From the NCBI GenBank assembly GCA_963797115.1, contig CAWCOH010000005.1, positions 744,001 through 808,000 of the forward strand: a DNA stretch of 64,000 bases, read 5' to 3'. Made by a program: the position numbers and the translations under genes. This document shows positions 52,363 through 61,310 of this stretch, piece after piece. Under the pieces are notes generated by a model that worked only from the letters and a program-made list of their open reading frames with translations, was not told where the DNA came from and made no database searches. The stretch is from AP-15 sp963797115. GTDB lineage: Bacteria > Pseudomonadota > Alphaproteobacteria > ATCC43930 > CGMCC-115725. Numbering within the stretch: the stretch's first letter is position 1; the number at the start of each line of letters is the position of its first letter.

Positions 52363-53891
52363 TCAGCTCAGCACGGAAATCGCCACCGGGGGGCGCAAAT
52401 CCAGGCACACCGACAGCGCCTGATGCAATTCGCTGTCGAGAAAGCGTCGGAACAAGGCGTCGTCTTGCCGCCGCGAGGCGTCCAGAGCCGGCAACACGCT
52501 CTGGGTGACCGCGTAGTCGAAGCGGGGCGCCCACTTGCGCGCTCCCAGCCGCGCGGTCGTCGAGCAATTGTCGACCATATAGGCGACGTCCTTGAAATCC
52601 ATGTAGGGGTTGAGCGAGTCGATCGCCTCGATGATCGAATTCGTTGACGATCTCGGAATAGGGATGCCCCTTGTCGCGCAGGATGTCGGCCTGCGCCATC
52701 ATCGTCGCGACATAGATCCCGGCCGTCACCGGATCGATTTCCGACTGGCGATTGCTGCGCAGCGAGCGGCCGACCTGCCACATCTCGGTGCCGGCGATCT
52801 CGCTCATTGGAAATCGAGTTCAGCCGATGCGCCGCGCCAACCACGCTGCGGATCTCGTTGCCGCTGGCCACCTCGTCGTAGATCTCGGTCAGGATGTCGG
52901 CGGCGGGGCCGTAACAGGCGCAATAGGCTTGCTTGAAGCGTTGGCGGCCGTGCTCGTCGAGCCCTTCGTAGACGCCGAGCAGGCCCCCCGCAGAAATCTG
53001 CTTGCTGATGGCGCCGGTGATGCTCTTGGCCGAATCGAGAAAGGCGTCGTCCTGCAGACGTCCTTGCGAGCGAAACCAGCGGTAGAGACTCTCACATATC
53101 CCGTGAACGGCGCCCAGCAGAATGCCGCGCTCGCCGAAGATGTCGGATTTGTATTCGAACTCGAGCGTCGTCTCGAAGGTGCAGGGAGAGCCGAGGGCGA
53201 TAGCCCAGGCCAGGGCATAATCGGTGGCCTTCCCGTCGATGTCCTGATGAACGGCGAAGCTGCAATTGATCCCGGCGCCGTTGATGTCGCGGCCCTGCTC
53301 GTAAAGCCGCCGCACCGACGGCCCCATCCCCTTCGGGCACACCCCGATGATGTTGATGTCGTTGCGGAAGCTTTTGCCGGAGCTATCGACGTAGGCCACC
53401 AGAAAACCATGCGACAGCCCGAGAGTGGCGCCCGGTCGGATCGCCGCCATGATCCGATCATAATTCTCCGCCTGTGCAGCGTCGGAGATCAGCAGCAGGA
53501 CGAGGTCGGAGTGGGCGATGACGTCGTACATCTCGCCGCGCGTCCCGTTGGCCTCGGTAAAGCCCGCCTTTTCGACATTCGCAATCGAATCCGAACCGGC
53601 CCGCAGCCCAACCTTGACGCGGATGCCGCAGCCGGCGAGCGATTCTCGGAGATTTTGCGCCTGGGCTGGTCCCTGTGACGACCACCCGATTACGCCGATT
53701 TCGCGGATCCCCGAAAAAGCCTTGGGCAGCAGCGGGAAGAGATGACGGCCGCCGCGGACGATCCATTCCTCGGTGCCGCCGAGAACGATCTTTTCCTTCT
53801 GGAAAACTGACGAGTCGAACGCCACCTCACGCACCTCCTCGTTGGCTCTGGGGAGGGCTCGCACCGCGCGAACCAACTTCCCCGGCGTCAT
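52363..53891 (-). CDS. ilvC: Ketol-acid reductoisomerase, class II plant-like, two frameshifts
   Basis: IlvC makes 2,3-dihydroxy-acids for branched-chain amino acid synthesis. GVIGWSSQGPAQAQNLRES is the NADPH fold; CPKGMGPSVRRLY, HQDIDGKATDYALAW and EYKSDIFGERGILLGAVHG carry the Mg2+ ligands. The last segment, VDNCSTTARLGARKWAPRFDY, is close to plant enzymes. The frame breaks near 52808 (before MSEIAGTEMW) and near 52650 (an extra base in NESIIEAIDSLNPYM). Restored, the protein is about 509 residues, the class II length. I start at the ATG at 53891. Confidence 0.9.
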
Positions 53892-53972
53892 CTTAGCGTA
53901 CACCCTGACGTTTTATGACCATCGTCCTCCGTCTGCGGCAAGCTTCGAAATTCTTTGATTGTAATCAGCCCC

Positions 53973-54668
53973 TTATGCGACATCCGGATGGTACTGCGCA
54001 CGGCAAAATGGGGATCCGGCGCGGACAATACGCCTGGAGCCCGCCAAGCCCAGGGCCAGCAGGGCCGCGGCTAACAGTGACAGCGAGCCTGGCTCCGGGG
54101 CATCGATGATCCCGGCGTCGATGCTCGTCAAACTGGACGGTGCTGCGGTGATGGTGATGATTTCGGTTAGCGAGTAGGGACCAGGAACACTCGGCACGAA
54201 GACCGAGTCAAATTGGTTGTTCAGCAATCCTGTCGACAGCGAAGTACCGGTCCCAAACGGCAAGTTTGTCGTATCGAGATAGGTGTTCATTGTCGCGTTG
54301 CTGTTGACGTAAAACCCAGTAATGCCGCTCAGGAAGCTCGCGCCGCCAGCCAGCGTCGTGAAGTCTGTCTCCGTCACCGCCACCGTCAAAGTGCCGCCGC
54401 CGCTGCTGGTCACATCGAGCGATGTCAGGTCGAGGATGGGATGAGATGGCGATCCAATGACGGGAAAGCCTAGCCCTTGGGTGATGTAGACGGTGAAATT
54501 ACCGATTGTTCCGGAGAACGCGGCGGAACCCGGAGTGCCGGCGTCATTCGCCGTCCCGATGTCAACGCCGTCGGTGACCTTGAGCTCGAGACCCGCATGT
54601 GCCAGAGCCGGGAAACCCAGCGCGACGGCCAATGCCGTCGCCGCCCACGAAGCACGAAGCACGTTCAT
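53973..54668 (-). CDS. PEP-CTERM sorted exported protein
   Basis: A signal peptide (about residues 5-25, WAATALAVALGFPALAHA) starts the protein. The middle is a Thr/Ser/Gly-rich beta-type region. The C-terminus has APEPGSLSLLAAALLALGLAGSRR, the PEP motif, membrane helix and basic tail recognised by exosortase. Sixteen further residues follow the usual end, possibly from a late indel. GAGGAA lies before the ATG at 54668. The function of the exported domain is unknown; an exosortase should exist elsewhere in the genome. Confidence 0.85.
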   Translation of the reverse strand: MNVLRASWAATALAVALGFPALAHAGLELKVTDGVDIGTANDAGTPGSAAFSGTIGNFTVYITQGLGFPVIGSPSHPILDLTSLDVTSSGGGTLTVAVTETDFTTLAGGASFLSGITGFYVNSNATMNTYLDTTNLPFGTGTSLSTGLLNNQFDSVFVPSVPGPYSLTEIITITAAPSSLTSIDAGIIDAPEPGSLSLLAAALLALGLAGSRRIVRAGSPFCRAQYHPDVA

Positions 54669-54938
54669 CACAGTATTCCTCTTCAAATTATCTGTCTCGG
54701 CGGAACTGTCTGTCCTCATTTAATTTAGACATAAAAAGTTAAATTCTTGGCACAATTGATGGTTAACTCAGGCGTCGTCGTCGTTAATTTAACGATGCTT
54801 TACAAACCCAACGTCGAAGGTGGGCCTGCCGACAGACCCCGCCGGCCTATCAAATTTGGGTTAATCGCTGTATTCCGGCCGAAGCCGTCCCTGTTCGTAC
54901 CGATCCTGCGCTGTGAGCCCAGCCGGTGTCGCGCGGCT

Positions 54939-55724
54939 CTAGCCCATTGTCGAATTAAAGGCTCCGCCGTCGAGGAGAAGGTTCTGACCGACGATGAACC
55001 CCGACGAGGCGGCGCACAAAAATGCACAAGCATCGCCGAATTCGGCGGGATCGCCGACCCGGCCGGTCGGGTTCGATTGACCGCGCTTTGCCAGCATCTC
55101 CTCAAAGGAGATGTTTTGCCGTCGGGCTTCGTATTCGATGCCCGAGCGCAGCCGGTCGGTCAGAAACGGCCCCGGCAGCAGACCGTTGATCGTCACATTA
55201 TATTTCGCGACTTGCCGTGCGATGCCGGCGCAGAACGCTGTGAGCCCGGCGCGCGCTCCGTTGCTCATGCCGAGATTGGCGATCGGCGACTTCACCGAGC
55301 CCGAAGTGATGTTGACGATGCGGCCGAACTTTCGCTCGCACATGCCGTCGATAGTCGCCTTGATCAGCATGATCGGCGTCAGCATGTTGGCGTTGACCGC
55401 CTTCTGCCAATCCTCGACCGACCATTCGCGGAAATCGCCATGCGGCGGACCGCCGCAATTGTTGACCAGGATGTCCGGGTTGGGGCAGGCGGCGAGCGCG
55501 GCGGCGCGGCCGGCTTCGGTCGAAATGTCGCCGGGAACCGCCGTCACCTTGGCCCCGGTTTCCTTGCGGATCTCCTCCACCGTCTGTTCGAGGGTCTCGG
55601 CGGTGCGCGCGGTGATGGTCAGATCGACCCCGGCGCGCCCCAGCGACGTGGCACAGGCCCGCCCCAACCCCTTGCTCGCCGCACAAACCAGAGCCTTGCG
55701 TCCGCGAATGCGCAAATCCAACAT
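54939..55724 (-). CDS. SDR-family oxidoreductase with atypical active site
   Basis: The Rossmann fold is clear: CAASKGLGRACATSLGRAGV, DILVNNCGG, IVNITSGSV and the C-terminal FIVGQNLLLDGGAF. At the place of the catalytic YxxxK the sequence reads MSNGARAGL, so both tyrosine and lysine are replaced. A subgroup of FabG-like SDRs shares this change, and its chemistry is unsettled. The ATG at 55724 has GGAGGAC upstream. Confidence 0.88.
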   Translation of the reverse strand: MLDLRIRGRKALVCAASKGLGRACATSLGRAGVDLTITARTAETLEQTVEEIRKETGAKVTAVPGDISTEAGRAAALAACPNPDILVNNCGGPPHGDFREWSVEDWQKAVNANMLTPIMLIKATIDGMCERKFGRIVNITSGSVKSPIANLGMSNGARAGLTAFCAGIARQVAKYNVTINGLLPGPFLTDRLRSGIEYEARRQNISFEEMLAKRGQSNPTGRVGDPAEFGDACAFLCAASSGFIVGQNLLLDGGAFNSTMG

Positions 55725-55765
55725 GTCGTCCTCCGCTCCAAAGAGTGATCCCTACCGTAACCGAA

Positions 55766-55984
55766 ATGAAGCTCACTCTCATCCTCGATCCAGCGCCCGT
55801 TGGCGTGTACGCCAGCCTCGTCGAAGAATGGGAAGAACTCGGCCGAACGGCGAGGATGGAGCCGATGGTCCGTCTCTTCGACTCGGAGGAGCAGGCGATC
55901 GGCTGGGCTCGCGCCCGCGCCAGCCGTCGCGGGTTGAAGCAGGTCTACCTGACCGACAATCGAAAATCGCCGCCGCGCGAATGA
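55766..55984 (+). CDS. Small hypothetical protein
   Basis: The 72-residue product (KLTLILDPAPVGVYASLVEEWEE, then SEEQAIGWARARASRRG) has a mixed alpha/beta look and no recognised motif. The ATG at 55766 precedes a natural-looking N-terminus; a GTG at 55745 is an alternative. Its stop overlaps the start of the next gene as ATGA, so the two are coupled. Divergent from the SDR gene. Confidence 0.55.
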   Translation: MKLTLILDPAPVGVYASLVEEWEELGRTARMEPMVRLFDSEEQAIGWARARASRRGLKQVYLTDNRKSPPRE

Positions 55985-57099
55985 CGCCCACAGATTTTGC
56001 CCGATCGGCAGCATGCCGCTGGTGCGCTGCCGCGGTGACGGTTTGCGGAGTGTCGGCGGCGTCGGTGAACGACACCGGCGGCGCCGCTGCGGCGATCGGC
56101 TCGCCGGAAGCGATCAGCGACTTCCTGATCCAGAATGTCTGCCTCGACACGTCGCGTACGGTCCTCCAAGGGGTCAGCCCGATCGACGGCGATCGGCGCT
56201 GCGCCGCTCAGCGCGACCTGATCCCGGGCGAAAAGCTGCCCTATCACAAGCACGACCATCCCTCGCCGGGCGACCGCGCCGGCCTCGCGCGGGGCTATCA
56301 GCGGCGCAACTCGTTCCCGGTCGAGACCGGTCCCTTCGGCCGGGTCGTCGAACATTCGTTCGACTTCGGCGCCGGGGCAGGACGCCGGTTTGGCGTCTTT
56401 GATGCCGGCAAGGGCGATGGCGGCGACCTCACGGTGACGTCGGCGACCGCGGCTTCGTTCGCGGCCACCGAGGACGGCGGGGGCGGGTTTCAGCTGTTCG
56501 TCGGGCCGGATTGTCGGGAGCGCGTCAGCCCCGCAGGGCTCTTCGATTCCTGGCTCATTGCCCTGTTCGACCCCAGCCCGGCGAGACCGCTGCAAGGGGA
56601 AGCCGTCGCCCGGCTCGCGGATCTCAGGGAGGGCCGGCAGGGCGCTTGCCCGCCGCGGCTCAACGCCGCTTTCACGCGATGGTACGTCAGGCCCGTTCTT
56701 TATCGGGCTGCGGAAGGTCAGGGCACCCCGTTCGCGCTGACGACCCTGATCTCCGAGCATTATGGCGGCGAGCGTCGCGAGGACGCCGACCATGTCGAGC
56801 GCTTTTATTTTACCCGCGAGCTCGGCTCGACGCGCTGGGAGCGGTGGCAAAACCCGCAGCACAGCCGGAATTTCAGCACCGAAAAACTGGCCAAGGCGGC
56901 CGCGGACTTCGCTGCGTCGAGCCGCTGCAGCAAGCCGGAAACGCCCGAGGGTGCGGCGTTTGTCATGATCGATTGCCGGGAGTGGACATTGATCGTGCCC
57001 TCGGACGATCCGACGGGCGACCCCCCGGGTTTCTTCCTCGACGCCGTCAGAACGCGCCATCTTGCCGACGGGCTCTTTCCCGCCCCAGGAACCCGTTGA
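55981..57099 (+). CDS. Hypothetical protein, possibly exported
   Basis: The 372-residue protein has a hydrophobic N-terminus (CAAAVTVCGVSAASV) that may be a signal peptide and a cysteine-rich lead part (IQNVCLDTSRTVLQGVSPIDGDRRC). HKHDHPSPGD is a histidine-rich loop that might bind a metal. Later segments include HYGGERREDADHVERFYFTRELG and RWERWQ. I do not recognise the family. Translation is coupled to the small gene before it. Confidence 0.6.
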   Translation: MTPTDFARSAACRWCAAAVTVCGVSAASVNDTGGAAAAIGSPEAISDFLIQNVCLDTSRTVLQGVSPIDGDRRCAAQRDLIPGEKLPYHKHDHPSPGDRAGLARGYQRRNSFPVETGPFGRVVEHSFDFGAGAGRRFGVFDAGKGDGGDLTVTSATAASFAATEDGGGGFQLFVGPDCRERVSPAGLFDSWLIALFDPSPARPLQGEAVARLADLREGRQGACPPRLNAAFTRWYVRPVLYRAAEGQGTPFALTTLISEHYGGERREDADHVERFYFTRELGSTRWERWQNPQHSRNFSTEKLAKAAADFAASSRCSKPETPEGAAFVMIDCREWTLIVPSDDPTGDPPGFFLDAVRTRHLADGLFPAPGTR

Positions 57100-57108
57100 C
57101 GAGGTCAC

Positions 57109-57735
57109 TCACCCCGGCGGCGGTACCGACATCCCGGGATATGGCGGCGGACCATAAGGCGACGGGCCGGGACCATAGGGCGACGGGCCGGGACCGTAAG
57201 GCGACGGGCCGGGACCGTAGGGCGAAGGACCTGGCGCATAGGGCGAGGGCCCTGGTCCATAGGGCGAAGCCCCCGGTGTCCCAGCATAGGGCGGTGTCCC
57301 CGGCGGCGGCGAGAAGCCCGGCACTTGGTTGCCGTACGCAGTCATGCATTGCCCATACATGACGTCAAATTGCTGCTGCAGCGACATTTGCGCGAAACCC
57401 GCGCCGCTGGCGCCCGCCACGGTACCCAATGTGGCGCCAGAGGCTGCGCCGATCGCCGCACCCCGGCCGCCTCCGATGGCGCCGCCGAGCCCGGCCCCGA
57501 GGGCCGTCGAGAGAACGGCAGTCCCCACCGTTTGGTTGGTGACCGCCGCTGCCTGGGGTGCTGTCTGCGCCGCGGCGTATTGTTGACAGTAACTCTGCTC
57601 GGCGGCAAAGGCGGTGAACGGCTTGTTCGGTCCGGGGGCTACCGGGATCGTCGGCGCCGTCGGCGGCACGACGCAGGCGCCGAGCGCGGCCATTAGCGCC
57701 ACAATGCCAGCAAGGCGCGAGTTGATATGCTTCAT
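57109..57735 (-). CDS. Glycine-zipper lipoprotein with PSPYGPG repeats
   Basis: The lipobox LGAC (Cys21) marks a lipoprotein. The middle has a glycine zipper, LGAGLGGAIGGGRGAAIGAASG, as in outer-membrane-inserting small proteins. The C-terminal ~60 residues are seven-residue repeats of the PSPYGPG kind (about 57140-57270), likely a flexible surface or spacer tail. It ends ten bases from the convergent hypothetical gene. Confidence 0.75.
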   Translation of the reverse strand: MKHINSRLAGIVALMAALGACVVPPTAPTIPVAPGPNKPFTAFAAEQSYCQQYAAAQTAPQAAAVTNQTVGTAVLSTALGAGLGGAIGGGRGAAIGAASGATLGTVAGASGAGFAQMSLQQQFDVMYGQCMTAYGNQVPGFSPPPGTPPYAGTPGASPYGPGPSPYAPGPSPYGPGPSPYGPGPSPYGPGPSPYGPPPYPGMSVPPPG

Positions 57736-57988
57736 GTTCCTTCGCCCTCCATGGAACGCAAATATGATCTTGCGGCGCCTCCCCGATCTGCGTAACCGGC
57801 CGCCCGGAGCAGTATGCCGCGGGCATGGTCGCTTCGCGCGCTACGCGAACGCCCGCCACCCTATCTCCTGATAATGCAGGAGAAAAACAGGCTCACTCCC
57901 GACCTGAGGTAGATCCGTCGCATCGCGATTGAGCCGAGCAGAAACCTGCCTTCGCCATATGCCTCCCTAGCATATTATTGCGAAATTG

Positions 57989-58939
57989 TCAATGAGGATC
58001 TACCGCCCATTCGTGGCGCACGGTATTGTACCGCCACAAGCCCACCGCGACGGCGACGATCGTGAGGCCGGCGAGGATAATCGACATGGGGTGAGCACCG
58101 ATCCGTTCGAACCACTGGGTGTAGAAATTGATAGCGGCAAAGGTCGCCGCGGCCGTGACGACCCAGCGCCGGTTGGCGCGCGCCGCCCAAATGCCGACGC
58201 CGATCGCAAGGGCAGCCCAGCCGAGGATGAACACCCAGTCTGGCACATGGAGCGCCGATTTTTCCCAGTTTTCCCGCGCAGTCCATGAGTTCATGTCGCC
58301 GACCACCCAGCTCTCGCCGGGATAGTCGCCCCACAGCGAGCCTACCCAGAACCCGAAATTGACGAGCAGCAACGACATCCGGGCAAAAATGATCGCCAGC
58401 CCCTCATAGGCCGGCTCAATGTGGGTCGAGACGAGATAGGCCGCGAGGGCGAGCACGGCGAAGAAAACAATCGTGATCGTCGGTTCGCTGACGATCAGCA
58501 TATAGGTGGCGTGAAAATACCCGGTGCTGCTGCCGAGGGCTGCGGCCAGAGCGAGCGGTACGAGCGCCATCAGGAAGCTGCTGCGGATGACTGCAGCGAG
58601 CACCAGCAGCAGGATCGCGGTGAACAAGAAACCGGCGAAGGCGCCGTCGAGCGCGCCGATCATGCCGCCCGACAGCAATAATGCGCCGATCACCGTGCCG
58701 GCTGTGCCAAGCAGGCTCCAGCGCTCGCCGGCGCCAAACGATACCCCGAGCCCGATCAGCACCAGCCCGAGGCCGATCGCGGCACCGGTCGCGAAAGACG
58801 GGTTGAGCGCCAGGATGCCGGCCGCAACTGCCATCGCGCCGAACGACATCAGCACGTTGATCGCGAGAATGCTGAGGTCCCGCGAGGCCAGCGCCTTCAG
58901 CTCTTCTGCTTGTGCCGGGGTGAGCCGGCCCTCCTGCAC
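57989..58939 (-). CDS. DUF2157-like polytopic membrane protein
   Basis: The N-terminus (EGRLTPAQAEELKALA) resembles the DUF2157 lead helix. At least eight hydrophobic helices follow, for example ILAINVLMSFGAMAVAAGIL, LFTAILLLVLAAVI, TIVFFAVLALAAYLV and WVFILGWAALAIGVGIWAA. No catalytic motif is visible. The GTG at 58939 lacks a good Shine-Dalgarno. The frame is open about 25 codons further upstream, but no better start codon is present. Function is unknown. Confidence 0.7.
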   Translation of the reverse strand: MQEGRLTPAQAEELKALASRDLSILAINVLMSFGAMAVAAGILALNPSFATGAAIGLGLVLIGLGVSFGAGERWSLLGTAGTVIGALLLSGGMIGALDGAFAGFLFTAILLLVLAAVIRSSFLMALVPLALAAALGSSTGYFHATYMLIVSEPTITIVFFAVLALAAYLVSTHIEPAYEGLAIIFARMSLLLVNFGFWVGSLWGDYPGESWVVGDMNSWTARENWEKSALHVPDWVFILGWAALAIGVGIWAARANRRWVVTAAATFAAINFYTQWFERIGAHPMSIILAGLTIVAVAVGLWRYNTVRHEWAVDPH

Positions 58940-59069
58940 CAGCCGCGTGATGTCGAGGACGATTTTGATGGTCTGCTGCCTTTGCCGGGACGAGCGGGTA
59001 ATTGCGGGTTAATCCTAAGCCGGCCGAGCCCGAATCAAAGATGTAAGATGGCGTGATGCCGCAATACGC

Positions 59070-59420
59070 ATGCTTCTGACGGATCGTTATCGCGATCGGC
59101 TGGCTGGGGTCTTGTTGTGCTATGACCGGATCGTCGGCACACTGCCCGGGGCGTGCTTTGCCGAGGGAATGACCAAGATGCTCAATGCGCGCGGGATCCG
59201 CGTCTTGAGTATGCAGCACAGTTCGCGTTGCCGCTGCGCGACCGGGCGCGTGAGGCGGCGGCAGCGCTGCCGCCGCTGCCGGAATTAGCATCGAGCATAT
59301 CGCCAAGAGCCGCGTTCGTCAGGAGGACTGTTGCCAAGGTTTTGGCGGCGCGCGGCTCGCATTCCGGTCTCGTGCGCCCGGATACTGGGAAGTGCCTTCA
59401 TCGCACACAACCAAACCTTC
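59070..59420 (+). pseudogene. Decayed repeat-family protein, frameshifts and deletion
   Basis: From the ATG at 59070 the frame reads DRYRDRLAGVLLCYDRIVG, then MTKMLNARGIRV. After frame changes the same protein continues FALPLRDRAREAAA, IEHIAKSRVRQED and VAKVLAARGSHSGLV, then jumps to RPDTGKCLH. From memory this order fits a multi-copy conserved protein of the mobile gene pool, with about 25 residues deleted before RPDTGKCLH. I cannot name the family. Confidence 0.6.
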
Positions 59421-59484
59421 GGAGACTCCTTTTCGAACTCTTCTGTCAGGTGGTATCCACTAGAAAGCCAAAATGAGAGAGCCA

Positions 59485-59667
59485 ATGAGCGATGAAATTC
59501 GCGACAAGGCCCGGGCGCTCGGGCTTGACCGGCTGACCGACGAACACCTCGAGCAATTCGCACGGGCGACCGCCGGCATGGAGCGCCACCTTGAGCGCCT
59601 GCCGCAGGACATGCCGCCGGCACGGGAGCCGGCGCACATATTCCGGGCGAAGGGTGACGCGCCATGA
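59485..59667 (+). CDS. AtzG/GatC-like small subunit
   Basis: The 60-residue protein (RALGLDRLTDEHLEQFARA, ending PPAREPAHIFRAKGD) resembles small GatC-like partners such as AtzG, whose C-terminal EPAHxF wraps the amidase. The following amidase gene overlaps it by four bases, as in the AtzG-AtzE pair. The complex is inferred. AGAGAG precedes the ATG at 59485; an upstream ATG at 59473 is possible. Confidence 0.7.
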   Translation: MSDEIRDKARALGLDRLTDEHLEQFARATAGMERHLERLPQDMPPAREPAHIFRAKGDAP

Positions 59668-61067
59668 GCAGCGACCTCGCTTATCTCGGCCTCACCGATG
59701 CCGCCGAGCTGATCCGCGCCAAGAAATTGTCGCCGGTAGAGTATACGATGGCACTGTTGGCCCAGATCGAACGCCACGATCCCAAACTCAACGCCTTCAT
59801 CGCATTAATGCCGGAGCGGGCGTTGGCCGCAGCGCGGACCGCCGAGGCAGAGATCGCGGCCGGCCGCTGGCGCGGGCCGTTCCACGGCGTGCCCTATGCG
59901 CTCAAGGACATCATCGATGTCGAGGGGATCGCGACGACGGCGCATTCGCGGGTCCTAGCAGACAACGGTGCGCGCGCTCACGCTGCGGTCACCGAGCGGC
60001 TGGAGGCCGCCGGCGGCGTCTTGCTCGGCAAGCTCTCGACCCATGAATTCGCCATCGGCGGCCCATCCTTCGATCTACCCTGGCCGCCAGCGCGCAACCC
60101 GTGGAACCGCGATCATTTCTGCGGCGGTTCGTCGAGCGGCAGCGGCGCGGGCCTCGCTGCCGGCTTCTTCCCAGCTGCTCTCGGCACCGACACCGGCGGT
60201 TCGATACGCAACCCGGCCTCGATGTGCGGCATCACCGGAATGAAGCCGACCTATGGCCGGGTCAGCCGCCGTGGCGTGATGCCGCTTGCTTTCTCGCTCG
60301 ACCATGTTGGTCCGATGACACGCACCGTGCGCGACAACGCGCTGATGCTCCAGGTGATCGCCGGACACGACCCGGCCGATCCGGCAAGCGTCGACGAGCC
60401 GGTCCCCGACTATGGGGCGATGCTCGGTCACGACGTCAAAGGCCTGCGGATCGGCATCATCCGGCATTTCTACACGAGGGACATCGACGGCGATCCCGAG
60501 CAGGTGGATGCCCTCGACGCCGCGGCCAGGCTGTTCGCCCAGGCGGGAGCCACGACCACAGAGATCAATCTTGCACCGCTGCAGGACTTCAGCGCCTGCG
60601 GCCAGATCATCTTGGCTGCCGAAGCCTATGCGGTGCACGAGCAGTGGCTCCGGGAACGGCCGCAAGACTACGGCGCGCGGGCGCGCGAGCGGCTCATGGC
60701 CGGTGCCGGGCTGCGCGCGGCCGACTACCTCCGGGGGGTTCGCTGGCGGCTTCAGTTGCGCGACGAAGTAGCGGCGGCATTCGCGAACATTGATCTCGCG
60801 ATGACCGCCTCCAGCATGGATCCCGCCTGCCGGATCGACGACGACGCAGCGCTCGCCACCAATTACTGGCGCCAGGCGCGCATGCCGTTCAACGTCACCG
60901 GCCAGCCAGGGCTGGTGATTCCCGCGGGCTTCAACAAAGGCGGGTTGCCGCTATCATTGCAGCTCGTCGGCCGGCCGTTCACCGAGCCGATGCTCTACCG
61001 GGTCGCCCAATTCTACGAAGACGCGACCGGCTGGACCAAGCGTCACCCGGCCGGGTTCGTGGATTGA
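59664..61067 (+). CDS. Amidase-signature family enzyme
   Basis: The 467-residue amidase has the Ser-cisSer-Lys triad: lysine in YALKDIIDV (about residue 83), cis-serine in GGSSSGSGAGLA (about 158), and nucleophilic serine in GTDTGGSIRNPA (about 182). It is AtzE/GatA-like. The coupled small subunit gene suggests a hydrolase of the AtzEG kind, acting on a biuret-like or other amide; substrate is not determinable. The ATG overlaps the partner stop as ATGA. Confidence 0.92.
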   Translation: MSSDLAYLGLTDAAELIRAKKLSPVEYTMALLAQIERHDPKLNAFIALMPERALAAARTAEAEIAAGRWRGPFHGVPYALKDIIDVEGIATTAHSRVLADNGARAHAAVTERLEAAGGVLLGKLSTHEFAIGGPSFDLPWPPARNPWNRDHFCGGSSSGSGAGLAAGFFPAALGTDTGGSIRNPASMCGITGMKPTYGRVSRRGVMPLAFSLDHVGPMTRTVRDNALMLQVIAGHDPADPASVDEPVPDYGAMLGHDVKGLRIGIIRHFYTRDIDGDPEQVDALDAAARLFAQAGATTTEINLAPLQDFSACGQIILAAEAYAVHEQWLRERPQDYGARARERLMAGAGLRAADYLRGVRWRLQLRDEVAAAFANIDLAMTASSMDPACRIDDDAALATNYWRQARMPFNVTGQPGLVIPAGFNKGGLPLSLQLVGRPFTEPMLYRVAQFYEDATGWTKRHPAGFVD

Positions 61068-61310
61068 AGGAAAACAACCTGTCCTACGGGGAATGTCGTC
61101 ACCGGGCATCACCGCCTTCCCGGCAGACCTCTGGACGATGTGATTTTCCGTCGCCCCTGCTGAAGCATCGGCAAAGTTCGCCTCCAGTGCGGTGCTCAAA
61201 TCGGCACAGGACTGCGACGCGCCATCGATAATCTGAACCGACGGCACGTTGACACCGCCGACCCGGCGCGTCTTGATTTCTCGGAAAAACTGGGCTGATG
61301 GGGGGCTTCG
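61068..61310. other. Gap between amidase and CoxL-like genes
   Basis: About 240 bases. A minus-strand frame here has no recognised motif and runs into the amidase gene. No promoter or terminator is obvious. Confidence 0.4.
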
